DNA from: Gracilaria domingensis | Lineage: Eukaryota > Rhodophyta > Florideophyceae > Gracilariales > Gracilariaceae | DNA length: 64,000 nucleotides | NCBI GenBank assembly: GCA_022539475.1 | Contig: VCMS01000122.1 | Coordinates: forward strand, 1-64,000 | Reading direction: 5' to 3' | Part shown: positions 43,451 to 54,300 of the stretch, one piece after another | Position numbering within the stretch: the first letter of the stretch is position 1 | Layout of the letters: the number at the start of each line of letters is the position of its first letter | Notes under the pieces: model-generated | Seen by the model: the letters and a program-made list of their open reading frames with translations, nothing else | Told to the model about the DNA's origin: nothing | The model's database searches: none | Made by a program: the position numbers and the translations under genes

Positions 43451-44581
43451 TCAGATGGTTGTTTCATCTGAGTCTGTTAACCAGTCTGATATCAGTCTGC
43501 GTGCAACACTGGTGTGTCCTGGGATTGTAATACCACCGTCTGCATCAAGAAGCTCTTTCAAAGTGTGGCGGTCAAACCATCTGGCGTCTTCCAACTCATT
43601 GGTATCCACAGCTATATGAGCGTGCTGTTCTTCATGTACGTAAGCTCGGAAAGCGGCCATCAAGCTTGCATGTGGCAAACTCGGCCAGGGTTGACTTGAG
43701 TGATACTCGACAGATTTCTCATCAACTATAACTCCTGTTTCTTCTCGAACCTCTCTCACCACCGTCTGTTCAAGACTTTCGAATATCTCTGCATAGCCGG
43801 CTATAAGCGAATAGCGATTCTTGGGCCATGACGCTTTTCTTCCGAGAAGGATTTCATTGGTGTCCGTTCGAACTACAAGGGTGATGACAGATGGCATTAC
43901 TCTAGGATATATGTTCCGAGTGGAACATTCCGAGTTGCGACAGAACCGGGCGTTACCCCCATGGGTTAAAGCTGTCACCGAACCGCACCGGGAGCAAAAC
44001 TTTGCAGAAGCATGCCAGTCTATGAGGGACTTTGCATGGGCTAGTACGGTGGCATCGGTTTCTGAGACGAACGAAAGAGCACGACGAATAGGAAAAGCTC
44101 GCTGTCCTTCCATTAAAGGAGGAGATTCAGCAAGCGAAGCATCCACTGCGATGTACTGCGTTAGGGGCTCGTTGACCCTACATAAGTGAACAAGGAGAGG
44201 GCGAGCTTCCTCACTGTAGTTATTCGTTTTAAGAACAAAGTCATGAAGCTGTGATGCTGTCCAAAGCACTGCTCGATGGTCTTCGATGATTACACGATCA
44301 TTCCAAACTGGAAGAAAAAGGTATGATTCATCCACTGACCTCATTAAGGTGCCGAAGTCGCAAGAAAACCCGCGGAAATCTGGCCGTTGAAGCTCCGTGT
44401 TAAGAAAGAAGTTCTTTGGTTGGGACCACTTTTCTAATGAAGGGCCACCTTGATGGTCTGGTTGCGAATGCGGTCGAGCGGTACATATTGGAATCCATCG
44501 GCTTTCCCTTACACTGCGACTTTCACATCCTACGGAGTTTGCGAAGATAACATTTACAAAGTTGCTGGTAAATGATAACAT
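43451..44581 (-). CDS. NADH pyrophosphatase / NAD-cap Nudix hydrolase (NudC/NUDT12 type)
   Basis: A 376-residue enzyme from the ATG at 44581. A four-Cys zinc ribbon (FCSRCGSVT, ARFCRNSEC; residues about 195-220) precedes the Nudix domain. The Nudix box is perfect: G-x5-E-x7-REV-x-EE-x-GV (GYAEIFESLEQTVVREVREE). The array SQPWPSLPHASLM after the box is the NADH-specific signature of this subfamily. It cleaves NADH to NMNH and AMP and, in characterised relatives, removes NAD caps from RNA. The first 40 residues are Ser/Arg-rich and could be an organelle presequence. No peroxisomal SKL end is present. Confidence 0.92.
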   Translation of the reverse strand: MLSFTSNFVNVIFANSVGCESRSVRESRWIPICTARPHSQPDHQGGPSLEKWSQPKNFFLNTELQRPDFRGFSCDFGTLMRSVDESYLFLPVWNDRVIIEDHRAVLWTASQLHDFVLKTNNYSEEARPLLVHLCRVNEPLTQYIAVDASLAESPPLMEGQRAFPIRRALSFVSETDATVLAHAKSLIDWHASAKFCSRCGSVTALTHGGNARFCRNSECSTRNIYPRVMPSVITLVVRTDTNEILLGRKASWPKNRYSLIAGYAEIFESLEQTVVREVREETGVIVDEKSVEYHSSQPWPSLPHASLMAAFRAYVHEEQHAHIAVDTNELEDARWFDRHTLKELLDADGGITIPGHTSVARRLISDWLTDSDETTI

Positions 44582-45159
44582 TCTCAACTGTGAAACTTGA
44601 AGTTCTTGACAAGCAGGCCTCGGCGTTCATTGGGCAGCGTACGGATCATTTCGTTCACCAGAAACGAAACCTACTAATGGCATGATAAGATATTAAGGAT
44701 AACTGCCGTGGTTGCGGAGTCTGAATGGCGTTAAGGTAGGTACTAAAAATTCCGAAGCCAGGTCAAGCGATGTCCATACATTCTGGCTCTGTGGATGGGG
44801 AAAATTCTGCATTTGTGTGTTTTCTGTCCATAACACACCGCACACACGATACACAGTTTCAGAGCCCGACGGTCCAGTCCTAGTGTGTCTGTTACAGTAT
44901 AGCCATGTCGATCGATCCGCCTTCGGGGAACGTCGAACGTCATGATGCGAGTCAAGATCATACGGGCGTGGGGGCTCGGGATGATAATATCTCTCGAAAC
45001 GACGATTCCTGTCTTCTCGAAATATTACGTTCTTTCGAATGCGGAAGTTACTCAGTCCAGTGTTCAACTAAAGAAAAGAAACAAAAGCTCGTGAAATGAC
45101 CTTAATGACCTGTAAGGCAGAAGAAGCAACAAGGATGACAGCATAGGTGACTTGCGGGA
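44582..45159. other. Intergenic region
   Basis: No supported gene. Short frames on both strands lack known domains and lack credible starts. Confidence 0.45.
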
Positions 45160-45468
45160 AGCAAGAAAGGCGGAGGTTGTGCTTGCACAGTTCTCTATGG
45201 GTCGTGTTTCAGAGCTACATCCTGTTCCTCGTACGTGAATAAAACAACTCCTCGATGCGAATGCGGTGTACATGTGCACAAGGACGTTCAACACGTGCCT
45301 GTACAGTTCCGATGCCCGCACACAAACAGATCCCGTAGAGAAGAACTTCTTAAGCGAAAGGGAAGACAACACAATGATGAGACACTGGCCGTCAAAATTT
45401 TTGGCCTTTTTAGCAGAGAGCTAAATACGAAAGAAGTAGAGGACCACACTAAAGAAAAAGAAGGGTGA
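45160..45468 (+). pseudogene. LINE-type RNase H tail fragment 1
   Basis: The + strand matches the C-terminal tail of the RNase H protein at 45827-47074: ARKAEVVLAQFSMGRVSELHP, then after an in-frame stop near 45238 RCECGVHVHKDVQHV and TNRSRREELLKRKG. The zinc-type Cys/His pattern C-x-C...H...C is kept. Only the tail is left; no RNase H core or reverse transcriptase is seen upstream. Confidence 0.65.
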
Positions 45469-45826
45469 CAGTGAAGAAGAGCCATGGGCATTTCTTTTGA
45501 TTACAAGAAAGCATGAAACAAGGAATAGTTCAGGAAGAACCAGCAAACATCACCTTATCCTTCAACTTACATTGGAGAAGATATTCACTTCGATGCTGGC
45601 AAATCTCAGGAAACACAAAACTAGGCCCGTTCCGGAGTACTTCAGAACGGGAGTGTTGTACATTGGCGGATAGCAGACTTTTATTACCACTTCAAGAACA
45701 CATAAAAGTGGCAATTGATAAGTTGGATGTGAAAGCAAAGTTGAAAGTCGTGTCGAAAGAGAAACGTCTTTTCTCTTCTTCTTTATTTTGGACAGTAGTT
45801 TCTTATTCCTAAACTACAGTAGAGCC

Positions 45827-47074
45827 TCAGAGGAGGTTCTCTCTCTTTAAAAAGGCCAACAAGTTCTGTGAGTTATGTCTTATCAGGTACTGCACGGATG
45901 ATTTAGCTTCGTTTGGCTGTCCCGCCAGGAGGAATCGTCGAGACATGTTCGAAAATGGGCATCGTAAGACTACATGGCTGCAGTCTTTCTTAACGTTCGT
46001 ACCACAGGTGCATCGTAGCGTTTTATGGTTCAGGTAAGAAGCCACAGGGTGAAGTGATGGTACATGTCCTGTGAAGAATTGCGCCATTAGTACCTCAGCC
46101 TTCCGAGCTCCTCCGTGTTCCCGAAAGATCTCAGAGCACTCTGGCAACAACGTTAGGAACTTTTTCCTGCTTGAAAGGAGGATCTTCACATCGAGCATGT
46201 CCATCGGAACAAGAATCTGTTCAGACATTGCTAAGTTGAGATCCTCTTTCGCAAGATTGTCAACCCTTTCGTTCTCAGGGATTCCGCAGTGGCTCGGTAT
46301 CCAGTTCACCCAAACTTCATTTTTGGTGCTCAGATGGTGAATTATCAACGCCAGCTGTTGGGCATGAGATGGTTGTCTCCTTATGTTTGATTGGAGCATA
46401 ACCACGGTAGACTGGGAGTCCAAAAACACTCTTATTACCTGGTTCTTGACCTCGGAGAGGTGTTGCAGCGCTGTCGTTGCCGCAACAATCTCAGTCGTAT
46501 AGGAGCACACGTTTATGCCCGCGGGTACTACTCCGCTTCTTGTCACGCCATCGCCCTTGTACCAAATTTCAAAGGCTGCAGATCCTACGGTTTTCGGAAC
46601 CAAGAGCCTCATTTGAAGTTCATCACCCTCTTCGTCAACGCCACCTTGTCTTTCCTCAATGAATTCGTATGCATGCTGCTTTCCGTCATCATAGTGAATC
46701 CAAAAAGATGGAAGTTTGCCGTGCTTTGAGACAAAGTTTTTGACACACTCGTTGTGTTCGAAGTCTGTCTCCAAATAGTTAATGGTGCCTGAATACCATC
46801 TCTCGTCCCATTCTACCGCGACACGAAGTGGGTTTTCGTGTTTCGATTGTCCGACGGACCCGTCACACCAGACGTCGATATCGCCGTACGGCAGATCTTG
46901 AATCAAATCCTGTGCGGCCTTTCTTTGCTGCGGTTCTGGGTCATTTTTACTGCATTTTGCCATCGCAAAGCGTACATTGGTTAGATGCAGTAGTACAGTC
47001 TCGATTGGTAGACTGGAGCGCGCGAGCTGCAGGATACCTCTTTCAGCAAGTTGCTGTTCGGCCACGCGTTGCAT
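45827..47074 (-). CDS. LINE-type RNase H protein with Tudor-like insertion and zinc tail
   Basis: A frame open from 47101, first ATG at 47074. Numbering from the open-frame start at 47101, it has an RNase HI fold with all catalytic residues: Asp80 (WCDGS), Glu204, Asp228 (FLDSQS) and Asp281, plus SHCGIPENERVD with His271. Residues about 86-170 are inserted after the first strand and include VEWDERWYSGTINYLE and FWIHYDDGKQHAYEF, resembling a Tudor/Agenet reader. The tail (330-424) has a C-x-C...C-x2-H...C motif. RNase H with a Cys-rich tail is typical of the end of LINE ORF2 proteins. No reverse transcriptase precedes it, so it is a 5'-truncated LINE or a stand-alone descendant. Confidence 0.7.
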   Translation of the reverse strand: MQRVAEQQLAERGILQLARSSLPIETVLLHLTNVRFAMAKCSKNDPEPQQRKAAQDLIQDLPYGDIDVWCDGSVGQSKHENPLRVAVEWDERWYSGTINYLETDFEHNECVKNFVSKHGKLPSFWIHYDDGKQHAYEFIEERQGGVDEEGDELQMRLLVPKTVGSAAFEIWYKGDGVTRSGVVPAGINVCSYTTEIVAATTALQHLSEVKNQVIRVFLDSQSTVVMLQSNIRRQPSHAQQLALIIHHLSTKNEVWVNWIPSHCGIPENERVDNLAKEDLNLAMSEQILVPMDMLDVKILLSSRKKFLTLLPECSEIFREHGGARKAEVLMAQFFTGHVPSLHPVASYLNHKTLRCTCGTNVKKDCSHVVLRCPFSNMSRRFLLAGQPNEAKSSVQYLIRHNSQNLLAFLKRENLL

Positions 47075-47125
47075 ATGAACGTCTTTTGTCAACCGTGCCA
47101 CAGTTTATCCAAGATTACGCAAAAG

Positions 47126-47410
47126 GCCAGTAAAGCAGAAGTCTTGTTGGCACAGTTTTGCACCGGCCACGTTCCGTTTCTTCATCCTGTACTTCCCATA
47201 TCCAGAAAAGAGCGTTGAGATGCGAATGCGACATTACCGTTGAGAGGAGCCGAGAACACTTTCTCCTTTGGTGTTCTTTGACGAACGCATTGAGATAAAA
47301 CACCATACCTGCACTAGCATAACGCCGCGAAACGGATTCGCTTACGTTCATAAGAGTACATCTTCATCACTTCTTAGCCTTCTTAGCGAGAGAAAACTAT
47401 TTGGAAATAA
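47126..47410 (+). pseudogene. LINE-type RNase H tail fragment 2
   Basis: The + strand again matches the tail: ASKAEVLLAQFCTGHVPFLHP, then (after a frame change near 47205) ALRCECDITVERSREHFLLWC, and later FLAFLAREN. Diverged from fragment 1 and from the - strand copy, so these are not a recent duplication. Confidence 0.6.
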
Positions 47411-47546
47411 TTCTACCAAAGCCCTATACTTGGGGGCTTTCGTCCGCATTAAAGAAGAAGAAGATTACTTCTTCCTTTCTTGGCCCCCGTTGGAGATTAA
47501 AATTCGTTGAAGTGCCAGTTGATTTAATAATGATATCTCTCATTCC

Positions 47547-49328
47547 CTACTCCGTCGGTACAAAAGCGCATTTACCCCTGCTACGCTGCATCCTTGGGTG
47601 CCATGTTCTCAATCTCCTGCTTCCCCGCTTCCCTTGAATCTGTCTCAGTATCGTTGGATCAGGACTTTTCTCTCTGATAACGGGCTTGTGTATTGTAAAG
47701 CCTAAACCAACGTCACAACGAACAGCCGCTTTCCCAGTACTATCTTTTCCAGGTCCGTAACAGTCTTTTTCACCTTTCAAGACTGGGGCTCTTCCACTGA
47801 TAATCTCCTCAGTTAGTTTGTTAGAAGTGTTGCTTGGCACAAGAAAGCTTAACCATGGGAAAGTAACATGTCCAGTAAGTCTTGTTGTCCATTGATCAAG
47901 CGCTTTTTCAGCATTCTTTGGAGAAAATGATCCCGTGGAAGGGGTGGCAGCCATAAACTCATCCATGTCGTAACTCGCAGCCCACTGGAAAACAACTTGT
48001 CAGTAAAGCCATTCAAATCTCTAATAGCTCAAAAAGAAGACCATAATGTTGTTGCTTACCTTAAAGAAAGGAGACAGCATTGCGTACGTGAAGAAAGTGG
48101 CATGATACTGCCCATAACGGTGGGAGGACTGACCAGGGTCGCTTGCTTCTGTACCTCTGGCATCGCTCCCAAGTCGTCCATACGGGACCAGGATCAGCTT
48201 GTGCCATAAAGAACGAGCAATCTGAAGCTCATCGAATACTCCTTCAACTACTTCACGTATACTCTGTAACAAGTCGTAATTAAGTTTCCGCATATAAGAG
48301 TGACATTCATCGCTGTCCCTGCATACAAAGTCTCGGTCTGAATAGGAGTTATTAACCACAACCGACATTGCGACGGTTTCAAATCTTAAAGGACCTTGAA
48401 GAGCTCTTGCGGCAAAATGAGCTACTTCTCGATAATATTGCGGATTTGTTTTCTTCTTCCCGTACAGGGCACTTCCAGAAACTAACAATGCTCCACTCGC
48501 ACTGTGGGCTCCTCGATAACACTCTGGCTCCTGATGCAGTTTCTTGATCTTCGGATAAACCAAGGGAGACTCCCAGTCGGTGACGCATGCAAGATCAAAA
48601 GAAGGATCAAATCGTTCAATGACGCCATCAAATCGTTTCAATGGTAACACAAGCGACAAAACCGCCCCATATTCATTGGCAATCTTTGCGATATCACTTG
48701 CGAACTGGAGTGGAGTCAATTTAGAGTTTTCTTCCGTTGGTCTAATCGATACTGCAACCTGCCATTCGCTTACTTGATGCCCTCGTTTCGTTTTCTTCCT
48801 TCGTTTGTACTCACCGAGAATAAGAAATGGATCGACGCGAGTGACAAAGTCGACGTGAGCTTGAAACGAGGAAGGCAAGCCTTTTTGTAAAAGCAGTTGC
48901 GCTACGGCATCTTCACGAGTGAGAGACATTGAAAGGTGAACGCTCATGTAGAGAATTATCCGTAAGTATGGTACAGAAGGATGAACATCTCGAAATTGCT
49001 TCATGGACAGATAACGTCGATCCACGACCGCTTCCCTGATCACGGCGGAAGGAAATGGAGGATCCGAGTACTCCGCCGTCGACGACGTAAATGTACCACT
49101 GCATGAAGCTGTCGGAAACCATATTGTGATCGATGACGGATGCTCTGAGATGCTTCTTTGGTCTTGATCAGGTGACGGGAAGAGAGTCCTGAGTTGTGTG
49201 TGGTCGATTATAAAGAAGGAGAGAGACAAGATCAAGACAGCAGCAAACAGCCATATTTGCGGAGACGGAATCTTAGCATAGTACTTGTTATGAAGATGAC
49301 GCAACATCAACAGTCGATGTCTGGCCAT
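47547..49328 (-). CDS. GT92/DUF23-like type II membrane glycosyltransferase, two exons
   Basis: Exon 1 (48060-49328) and exon 2 (47547-47984) are separated by a 75-bp intron with GTAAGC...TTTTCCAG borders (phase 0), giving 568 residues. A signal anchor lies at about 26-44 (IWLFAAVLILSLSFFII). Across the splice point the protein reads SPFFK then WAASYDMDEFM; D-x-DEF is the metal/nucleotide-sugar motif of GT92-like enzymes. It is followed by VTFPWLSFLVPSN and, further on, a Lys...IHKP pattern also seen there. The N-terminal half is not recognised. Golgi location and glycosyl transfer are inferred. The basic tail after about residue 520 is unusual, and a further intron near there is possible. 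Confidence 0.6.
47985..48059 (-). other. Spliceosomal intron (75 bp) of the GT92-like gene
   Basis: Donor GTAAGC and acceptor TTTTCCAG on the - strand. Joining them keeps the frame and brings WAASYDMDEF directly after SPFFK. Confidence 0.75.
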
Positions 49329-50456
49329 TTTATGATAGTGTGTGACGAAAACTGTAGCTCGACAGTTGTTTAGGAATCGGTGCTCATGTTATCCGAAGTG
49401 CGGAGTTCTGGCCGGCAGTGGCGCACGGGTCTCGCTTTCGGTCGACACGGAAGAATGGATGCAGTGTTGACAACAAGTCTGCGTTTTGAGCAGTAGGAGA
49501 AGCATCTCTTGCTCACGGGAATTATCTGCGTGCTACATCATGGCACTATCCGGCACAAGCTGGCTGAGGAAATTTGAGCCGGCTAGCGAGAAAGATGAAA
49601 AATACACAAATGGGTGACAAGGATGGCCCCTTATCTTTGTTACAAAGGCGATACGCCAGTTTTGCATCAAAAGGCGGGCCATCTTCTTGGTAGAGCAGAA
49701 CAGACCCGAGCGAGTCAGCCCTTCCTTGATGAAGTAACTGACTCAAACACAGCTTAACAAGCATAGAAGAGCTGGGTCGGGGCAGAGAACACGCAATTGA
49801 GCTCTCAGAATGCATCTGAGCTACTTCAGCATTTTAAGTCAATGAACTTGAATACTGTACTACGGCCGTCTGCAACTGTGCATCTTTCTGGGAATTGTCA
49901 AGTGCTGTCCAGTAGCCAGAAACGAGTAATGTTATGCTTTCACCCTTGGCAACGAAAGTATCTGATACGGCTGCGGTTAGAAAGTGCGTCGAACTGCTTC
50001 TTGGTTTTACCTATTCTTACGGGAATACAGCAAACAATGTGCTGAAGAGAAGAAGTTCTCGAAGAGAATCGTCGGTTTATAATTTCGACTAACTCACCTT
50101 TGCGCCAACGCCGCATTCTAAGTACGTGTACAGCTATGCGGCGTTGGCTACGCAGGAAATCCATTTTGCCCCGATCTGATCCTCTTGTAAACCCCGTCGA
50201 AAGTCGCCACTCTTTTAAGCATGGCATGTTCTCAAAAGGATACCATTCCGTCAAGGCCTGTCTCTTCCGTCAAGAACTTCCGTATTTGTCCCGCTAGTTC
50301 ACCATCGTGTTGCGAGTCTACAGCCAACTCCAGTCGAAAGCACGCCCTCTCAAATAATTTCAAACCTTCGTTCATTCAGTCCAAGACATTACGTGCAGCC
50401 TCCCATACCTGATACCGCTTTCTTGCTATCTTTGTGCTCAATCCATCTCCATCAAT
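49329..50456. other. Divergent region between GT92-like gene and eIF6
   Basis: About 1.1 kb. No gene is firmly supported. On the - strand, frames from 50375 (47 codons, helical character) and from 49815 (89 codons) look somewhat protein-like, and GTGAGT at about 50096 is a possible donor. They may be remnants of an intron-split gene. Confidence 0.35.
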
Positions 50457-51194
50457 ATGGCTATGCGTTGCCATTTTGAAAATAGCAATGAGGTTGGAGT
50501 ATTCTCTATGCTCACAAACTCGTACTGCCTTGTCGCGTCTGGTGCTTCGGAAAACTTTTATTCCGTCTTTGAAGCAGAGCTCGCCGATCACATCCCAATC
50601 GTCCATGCTTCCATAGCTGGTATACGCATCATAGGTCGCCTCTGTGTGGGAAACGACAAAGGTTTACTACTACCGAACACCACTACCGATCAAGAAATGC
50701 AGCATATCAAGAATTCATTACCTGACAAGGTTGTCGTTCAACGCTGCGAAGAACGGCTGTCGGCGCTTGGAAACTGTGTTGCTACTAATGATTACGTAAC
50801 GCTCGCACACACAGATTTGGATAGAGAAACAGAGGAAATTATTGCCGATGTGTTGGGTACAGAAGTGTTTCGGCAATCCATAGCAGGCGAAGTCTTGGTA
50901 GGTTCATATTGTACGTTCACAAACCAGGGTGGACTGTTGCATCCCATGACATCGATAGAAGATCAAGACGAACTTTCAAGCTTGTTGCAGATTCCTCTTG
51001 TCGCGGGCACCGTCAATCGTGGTAGTGAGGTAGTTGGCTCTGGCATGGTCGTCAATGACTGGGCTGCTTTTTGTGGCTCGGACACAACGTCAACTGAGCT
51101 TCAAGTTATTGAGACTATCTTCAAACTCAAGGACGCTCACCCGTCAAATCTTGTCGCCAAAATCAAAGGATCTCTTATCGACAATCTTTCATAA
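50457..51194 (+). CDS. EIF6: Translation initiation factor eIF6 (TIF6)
   Basis: A 245-residue protein, the same length as animal eIF6. The pentein-repeat fold is recognisable from the start: [19 protein letters not shown], then [49 protein letters not shown] and [15 protein letters not shown]. eIF6 binds the maturing 60S subunit, blocks premature 40S joining and is needed for late pre-60S assembly. Its stop lies about 120 bp from the stop of the convergent SWR1-like gene. Single exon. Confidence 0.97.
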   Translation: MAMRCHFENSNEVGVFSMLTNSYCLVASGASENFYSVFEAELADHIPIVHASIAGIRIIGRLCVGNDKGLLLPNTTTDQEMQHIKNSLPDKVVVQRCEERLSALGNCVATNDYVTLAHTDLDRETEEIIADVLGTEVFRQSIAGEVLVGSYCTFTNQGGLLHPMTSIEDQDELSSLLQIPLVAGTVNRGSEVVGSGMVVNDWAAFCGSDTTSTELQVIETIFKLKDAHPSNLVAKIKGSLIDNLS

Positions 51195-51315
51195 ACTGCA
51201 ACTTCTGTGGTGGTTCTTTCAGGCTTGTCCTTTCGCGACGCCGAGCCAGTTCGTTGATAGCACAGTAATATCTTGTACAGCGTGAGTCGTTAAACATGTT
51301 TCTTTACAATTCTGT

Positions 51316-54300
51316 TCATTTCTTAATCTCAGACTTGCCCGAAGAATCTGCCAGAGCACTTTCGATCTTCTTAGAACTCTTCGCACAAACATTTGGTGCA
51401 CTTCCATTCCTGCTTTCACCTACACTACCCTTTTGAACAACTGGAGCTGAACCTGGGAGAGCAACAGAGGGTGTTACCGGTTGAGATCCATCTGTGCGTA
51501 CTGATGATATAGATCCTTGGCTTACCCCATCCCGCCTAATGATCCCACTTGGCGCTGCTGCACTTCCTTTAGGTGCTTTTCCAGTAGTAGAACCTACATT
51601 TCCTGCACTCATACCTCGTCTTCCTATCGAAATAGCTCTTGCTACTCTCAATCCGCTAGTAAAACTTCCTCTTGTTGGCCCGCTACCCCTTGAGACACCA
51701 CCCCCTCTCTGAGTCGTCACAACTTTAGGAACTGCGCTGCCTCTAGAGGGTATGGCCCCTCTGACAACGCCGCGACCCCGAACAAGAACGCCCCCGCGTC
51801 CCACACCTCTTATAACTGCACTTCCTCTACCAGATGGCAGCATGTTTGAAGCCACTACTCGTGAGGCTGAACCGCCGCGCCCTATTGTCGCCGTTCTTCC
51901 TACTGATGCTCCTCGATTGACAGTCTTTGTTATTCCTCCTCTGAGAACACCGCGCACTACACCAGGGTTTCCGTTCGCCTGAACTGCTCTCTTGCCATGG
52001 TCGGCTACAGTGTCACGCCCTGTTGCCGCCAAAGTGCTTGATTTCATTGAATAGCCACGTCCTGCACCCGCCCTCCCGGCCATAGCGCTGCCTCGACTAG
52101 AGTTCCCACTAGCTCCGACATCGCGTGATAGGGCCCTTGAGGGCATATATGCGTGTACCATTTTCGGTCGATCTCTTCTATCGCCACCATACGTGATTAT
52201 CTTCCCAATACTAGAAGATAAAACAGCATGCGGCCCGATAGGATACAAACGACTGTCGCCCTTCTGCGCAATAGAGGAGGACCCCATTGACTGAACGATG
52301 GCAGCAGATGACTTTCCCATTGATCCATTCGAGACTTGCCCTCCTCCTGACGCCAGTTTACCGACGTTAGAGCTTGTACCTACACTAGAGTACCTTGTGC
52401 CAGAATGTAACGATGTAACGGCAGTTCCTTGCTTCACGGAAACCGATTGCCCATGGGTACCTGTTTGACCTAGTGCATCTTTCTGACTTGAGTTTTGCGC
52501 GCTAGTTCCAAGTTGAGATTGGTGATGAACAGCTATGTTCCCTCCCGAAGAGCTAGAAACTTTTCGTGAGGGTGCGCTATATGCAGGCGGAAGATTTCCG
52601 GCCTGTTGCACACGATGGGAACCCACCTGACTTCGATTCTTCAAATCTACGGTCTTAGATTTCAAGGTAGAGCTGTTTCGAGGGGCAGCAGAAGTCCGGT
52701 TCTGAACGCTAGGGCGGTGTAAAGTTCCCGTACTTTGAGTTCGTGCTCCTTTGCTCGCTACCTTCTGAACCGAAGCCTTATCTGTGCTCTTGGATTGTTG
52801 TTCTCCACCTTTCAATACGGAGCTCGTTTGATCTTGATGAGACCCGTTGATGGGGCCTGTGAATCCGTTTCCACGTCTGGGGTCATCCCTTGGGGCAAAC
52901 ATGAACGGTTTACGCTTCGACTGGCCTTGACGTGCGGTTTCATGACTCTTGAAACCAGCCTTATGATGATCAGGGACTTCGAACAGGTCAAGAATCTCCG
53001 AGATAGGAGGCAAAATATCTGGGCGTACCAATCCTTTCATCTTTGATGCCGCGTCTGAAAGAAGCTTATGATGGGAAGGATGCATTTCTGCTGATGTCTG
53101 CCCAATCCCTACTGGGACCACAGGCTTTGCCCGTGATACCGCAAATGCATTTTGAAATGCTTGGTGATATCTCCGTTTTGTATCCGATTCTGAGCTGGTC
53201 GACTTCGGGAGCAAGGGGCCGTTCTTGACGTCTTTCCCTATCACATTTAGAAGCCTATCAACGCAGTGTCTTATAGGACGGTATCGACGAGCCCCCAATC
53301 TCACGGATGCTTGCGATGACAAAAGATCAGCCATGAAAAACATGTTATTGTTGCACGCCGAAGCAGCTGCGATCAATGCTTCATCTTCCTCCTTGGTCCA
53401 TTCATCGTTTACACCTTGATGCTCATTCGACACGTTGCCTCCGTAGAATGCTATAGAAGATTTCATTCCAGGAATGGTAAACTTTCTCGCATTCTTCTTG
53501 GGTTTGTTTCTGAACAAACCGCCCATACCGGCATGAGATTCGGGCCCGGTAACAGAGCTAGTGACAGCCACATTGGCTCTTGACTTTGGACCGGGATCAA
53601 CTCTCGTCTTCTTTGAATGAGCATTCGGAGGCGGGTAGCGAGACATGTCACATTTGCCTTTCGACGTCTTCACTCTTTCTAAATTACTAGAACGCCTCGC
53701 TTCTTCTCTGCATGTATCTGCCGAATAAACCTTTGGGCTGGAGCCTTGGTTAGAGACAGAGCTTGAAGCCTCATGCTTGCGTTTCACTTCGATTTCCGCC
53801 TTCCTCTTCCGCAGGTTTTCCAGACCCTTCTCCTTCTGCCTTCTCGTTGCGTGCATCGTCCGACTCATCCTGTTGTATGCATGGGGAAAGAAGGCTGCGT
53901 CTTCCGCGCATTCCAAACCTGCCGCTGCGGTGCCGAGTACAACCGTCGAAAACTTGAGCTCTTCCGGACCACCGTCGCGTAGCGGCAGGTACAATTTAAT
54001 GTCCGCGTCGGCGTCCGTCAGCGCTTTTAAATAGCTTGTTTGCCCTTCGTCCGTAACATCAATCTCATAAAGCAGAGTCTCCGTGTCATCCTCGCCGCTG
54101 CAATCGGAATCAGAATTCCTTTTGTCCTCCCTAGATGGAAAGCTTTCCAACACCGATTCTCTTTCCTGACTCGAAGTCACGGGCGGTGTACCCACGGAGC
54201 AGTCAACATGGGTGAAAGGTTTGGCGCTGTTTAAACGTTCAAGAACACGAAGTGCATATCGCTGAATGGGTGTTAATGTATCTAGGAGCTTGTTAAGATC

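Noticed and set aside
45513-45812. A 99-codon + strand frame with an ATG
   Set aside because: No similarity seen and it lies between LINE remnants; not supported as a gene.
47547-49328. PIG-S (GPI transamidase subunit) as identity of the two-exon membrane protein
   Set aside because: Length and N-terminal anchor fit, but the C-terminal membrane helix and PIG-S motifs are missing, and D-x-DEF fits a glycosyltransferase better.
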